NCBI RefSeq assembly: GCF_019645855.1 | Contig: NZ_CP080999.1 | Coordinates: 2,108,001-2,172,000, forward strand | Source: Mycobacterium malmoense | GTDB taxonomy: Bacteria; Actinomycetota; Actinomycetes; Mycobacteriales; Mycobacteriaceae | Length of the DNA: 64,000 nt | Reading direction: 5' to 3' | Part shown: positions 62,104 through 64,000 of the stretch, in pieces | Position numbering within the stretch: position 1 is the first letter of the stretch | Layout of the letters: each line of letters starts with the position of its first letter | Made by a program: the position numbers and the translations under genes | The notes under the pieces: generated by a model | What the model saw: the letters and a program-made list of their open reading frames with translations, nothing else | Databases searched by the model: none | Told to the model about the DNA's origin: nothing

Positions 62104-62885
62104 GCCGCAAGCCACTGATCGCCGGCAACTGGAAGATGAACCTCAATCACTTCGAGGCGATCGCGCTGGTGCAAAAGGTCGCGTTCGCGCTGCCGGACAA
62201 GTACTACGACAAGGTCGACGTCACGGTTCTGCCGCCGTTCACCGACCTGCGCAGCGTGCAAACCCTGGTCGACGGCGACAAGCTGCGGCTGACCTACGGC
62301 GCCCAGGACCTGTCCCAGCACGACTCGGGCGCCTACACCGGCGAGGTCAGCGGGGCCTTCCTGGCCAAGCTGGGGTGCAGCTTCGTCGTCGTCGGGCACT
62401 CCGAGCGGCGCACCTACCACCACGAGGACGACGCGCTGGTGGCCGCCAAGGCCGCCGCCGCGCTCAAGCACGGATTGACCCCGATCGTCTGCATCGGCGA
62501 ACACCTCGAGGTCCGGGAGGCGGGCGGGCACGTCGCCCACTGCGAGGAGCAGCTGCGCGGCTCGCTGGCCGGGCTGTCGAGCGAGCAGATCGGCAGCGTC
62601 GTCGTCGCCTATGAGCCGGTGTGGGCGATTGGAACCGGGCGGGTGGCCAGCGCGTCCGATGCTCAAGAGGTGTGCGCGGCGATCCGGAAGGAATTGGCTT
62701 CACTCGCGTCGTCGGGGGTTGCCGAGGCCGTCCGGGTGCTCTACGGCGGCTCGGTGAACGCGAAAAACATCGGCGACATCGTCGCCCAGGTCGACATCGA
62801 CGGGGCCCTAGTCGGCGGGGCGTCGCTGGACGGTGAGCAGTTCGCGACCCTGGCGGCCATCGCCGCCGGTGGGCCCCTTCCCTAG
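62100..62885 (+). CDS. tpiA: Triosephosphate isomerase
   Basis: A 261-residue TIM barrel interconverting DHAP and GAP. The N-terminal AGNWKMNL has the catalytic Lys; His100 is in VVGHSERRTY and Glu172 in VVAYEPVWAIGTG, followed by the phosphate loop LYGGSVNAKN. The GTG at 62100 overlaps the pgk stop. Confidence 0.97.
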   Translation: MSRKPLIAGNWKMNLNHFEAIALVQKVAFALPDKYYDKVDVTVLPPFTDLRSVQTLVDGDKLRLTYGAQDLSQHDSGAYTGEVSGAFLAKLGCSFVVVGHSERRTYHHEDDALVAAKAAAALKHGLTPIVCIGEHLEVREAGGHVAHCEEQLRGSLAGLSSEQIGSVVVAYEPVWAIGTGRVASASDAQEVCAAIRKELASLASSGVAEAVRVLYGGSVNAKNIGDIVAQVDIDGALVGGASLDGEQFATLAAIAAGGPLP

Positions 62886-62932
62886 GCTTCCGTAGGGTTG
62901 CCGTAGGCCCGGCCGACAACCAGCACCGAACG

Positions 62933-64000
62933 ATGGATCACCTTGCGGCGCTGGGCCGAAGCGTTGCCGCGGCGCTGCGTCCGGCGAGCGCGCCGTGGGC
63001 CCTCGAGCCCGCCGTGTGGGCGATGGCGACCGCGGCGCTCGTCGCCGGCGCAGGTGTGGTGACCGGAGACCTCCAGGTTGTCGGGCTCGCGTACCTCGGG
63101 GCGGCCTGCGCCGTCGGCTTCCTTGCCACCGGCTTCTACCGCGCCCGGTGGCGGGCGTGGATCGCCCAGGCCGTCGGCGGCGCGCTCGGGATCGGCGTGG
63201 GTGCGCTGCCGCCGCACGGCTTCGGCGCCGGGCTGGTCCTCGTGGCGGCGGCCGCGGGCGTGATCTCGGGGATGGCGGGCGGAATCGGGCCGAGCGCACC
63301 CGCGTTCGGGATGATGCTGTCCGTCGGTGTGGCGTTCGGTCAGTTCGGCGGGTCGTCGCTGCCGTGGTGGCAGCAGGCGTTGTGGTACCTGGCCGGCACC
63401 GCCGTCGCCGCGGTGGCCGTGGTGGCGCCGTGGGCGTTGCGGCGCGGTGTACCCGAACGTCGGGCGGTGGCGCGGGTGTACTCCGCGGCCGCGGACCTGT
63501 GCGCGGCGATCGGCACCGACGAAGCCGGCCCGGCCCGCACCCGGTTGGCCGCCGCATCGGCCGTCGTGCGCGACACCCGGGACCGCAGGCGGGCGGACCT
63601 GGTGGCCTTCGCGGCGGCGACGTTGTACGCGCAGGGCCGGCCGGTGCCCGACGATGCCATTGCGGCGATCCGCCGGGCCGGGAACCAGATTCGGGCCGCC
63701 ACGCCGCTGTCGGTCGACTTCTCGGCCGACGATGCCGGTGGGGATCCGGGTTTGCTGGAGCTGGCCGATGCGCTCGGTCCCGCGCCGGCCCGGCCGGGCG
63801 CGCCGGTGCCGGCGACGCGTCGGCTGTCGGCGCTGATCCGCGCCGCCACCTCGCACACCGCCCTGTCCAACGGGGTGCGCATCGGACTGTGCCTCGGCGT
63901 GGCCACCGGCATCACGGTCGCCATGCACGAACGGGCGCACTCGTTCTGGCTGCCGTTGACCACCGCCGTCATCGTGCGGCCCGAATATGCCTCGGTGTTC
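62933..64000 (+). CDS. FUSC-family membrane protein (N-terminal part, continues past the window)
   Basis: An open frame from ATG 62933 runs 356 codons to the last base with no stop. It begins MDHLAALGRSVAAALRPASA and has about six hydrophobic helices in the first 165 residues (AVWAMATAALVAGAGVVTG, LVLVAAAAGVISGMAGGIG, GTAVAAVAVVAPWAL). A soluble stretch follows, and then a second membrane set begins with GVRIGLCLGVATGITVAMHE and FWLPLTTAVIVRPEYASVF, the latter typical of the FUSC/YccS fold. Relatives are thought to export aromatic acids or act in envelope stress. M. tuberculosis has secG after tpiA, so this position differs. Confidence 0.8.
   Translation, partial: MDHLAALGRSVAAALRPASAPWALEPAVWAMATAALVAGAGVVTGDLQVVGLAYLGAACAVGFLATGFYRARWRAWIAQAVGGALGIGVGALPPHGFGAGLVLVAAAAGVISGMAGGIGPSAPAFGMMLSVGVAFGQFGGSSLPWWQQALWYLAGTAVAAVAVVAPWALRRGVPERRAVARVYSAAADLCAAIGTDEAGPARTRLAAASAVVRDTRDRRRADLVAFAAATLYAQGRPVPDDAIAAIRRAGNQIRAATPLSVDFSADDAGGDPGLLELADALGPAPARPGAPVPATRRLSALIRAATSHTALSNGVRIGLCLGVATGITVAMHERAHSFWLPLTTAVIVRPEYASVF

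Overview
The window is chromosomal DNA of a high-GC actinobacterium, almost certainly a slow-growing non-tuberculous Mycobacterium (M. avium complex-like is my best guess). The gene order follows the M. tuberculosis Rv1377c-Rv1439 region closely, but there are no PE/PPE genes after pyrF and lprH/Rv1419 do not lie between ribH and uvrC. The species assignment is inference; the synteny is read from the proteins.

Layout. 1-1.4 kb: the start of a methyltransferase gene and a frameshifted DUF222/HNH (13E12-family) gene under a perfect LexA box. 1.4-10.2 kb: the pyrimidine operon pyrR-pyrB-pyrC-(Rv1382-like)-carA-carB-pyrF. Most of its genes overlap by 4 nt, a PyrR-binding leader covers the pyrR ribosome site, and a palindromic repeat sits between carA and carB. 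10.2-15.3 kb: a TOBE/MerR-type regulator, mihF, gmk, rpoZ, coaBC, metK. 15.3-19.8 kb: a flavin monooxygenase, a decayed P450, two tandem HSL-family esterases (lipH/lipI-like) and a lysoplasmalogenase-like membrane protein. 19.9-26 kb: priA, a MarR regulator with its methyltransferase partner, fmt, rsmB. 26-33.6 kb: rpe and the riboflavin genes ribD, ribE, ribBA, ribH, interrupted by the lprG-P55 operon on the other strand.

33.8-45.3 kb is the accessory region. A second SOS-controlled DUF222/HNH gene is cut in two by a 10,019-bp integrated element (34891-44909). The element carries a serine integrase next to attL, a RepSA-type replication initiator, an FtsK/SpoIIIE-type TraSA-like translocase, a Pra-like protein, an antibiotic-monooxygenase-domain protein and an XRE/TPR regulator. 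This is the gene set of an actinomycete integrative and conjugative element (AICE). Its cargo is a SAM methyltransferase, a small helix-turn-helix protein and a RelA/SpoT-domain protein overlapping a small partner gene, which looks like a toxSAS toxin-antitoxin or defence pair. The att sites can be rebuilt to the base: a 2-bp AA core flanked by 25-nt arms in attP. Excision would restore a 483-codon HNH gene in frame. The rep gene carries an in-frame TGA, so the element may be replication-defective.

45.3-64 kb: uvrC-rapZ-cuvA-whiA, a WS/DGAT-family acyltransferase, the lipO-fadD12-acyltransferase operon, a DUF3556 membrane protein, an L,D-transpeptidase (Rv1433-like), a Pro/Val/Ala-rich secreted protein, the glycolytic operon gap-pgk-tpiA, and the first 356 codons of a FUSC-family membrane protein running off the end.
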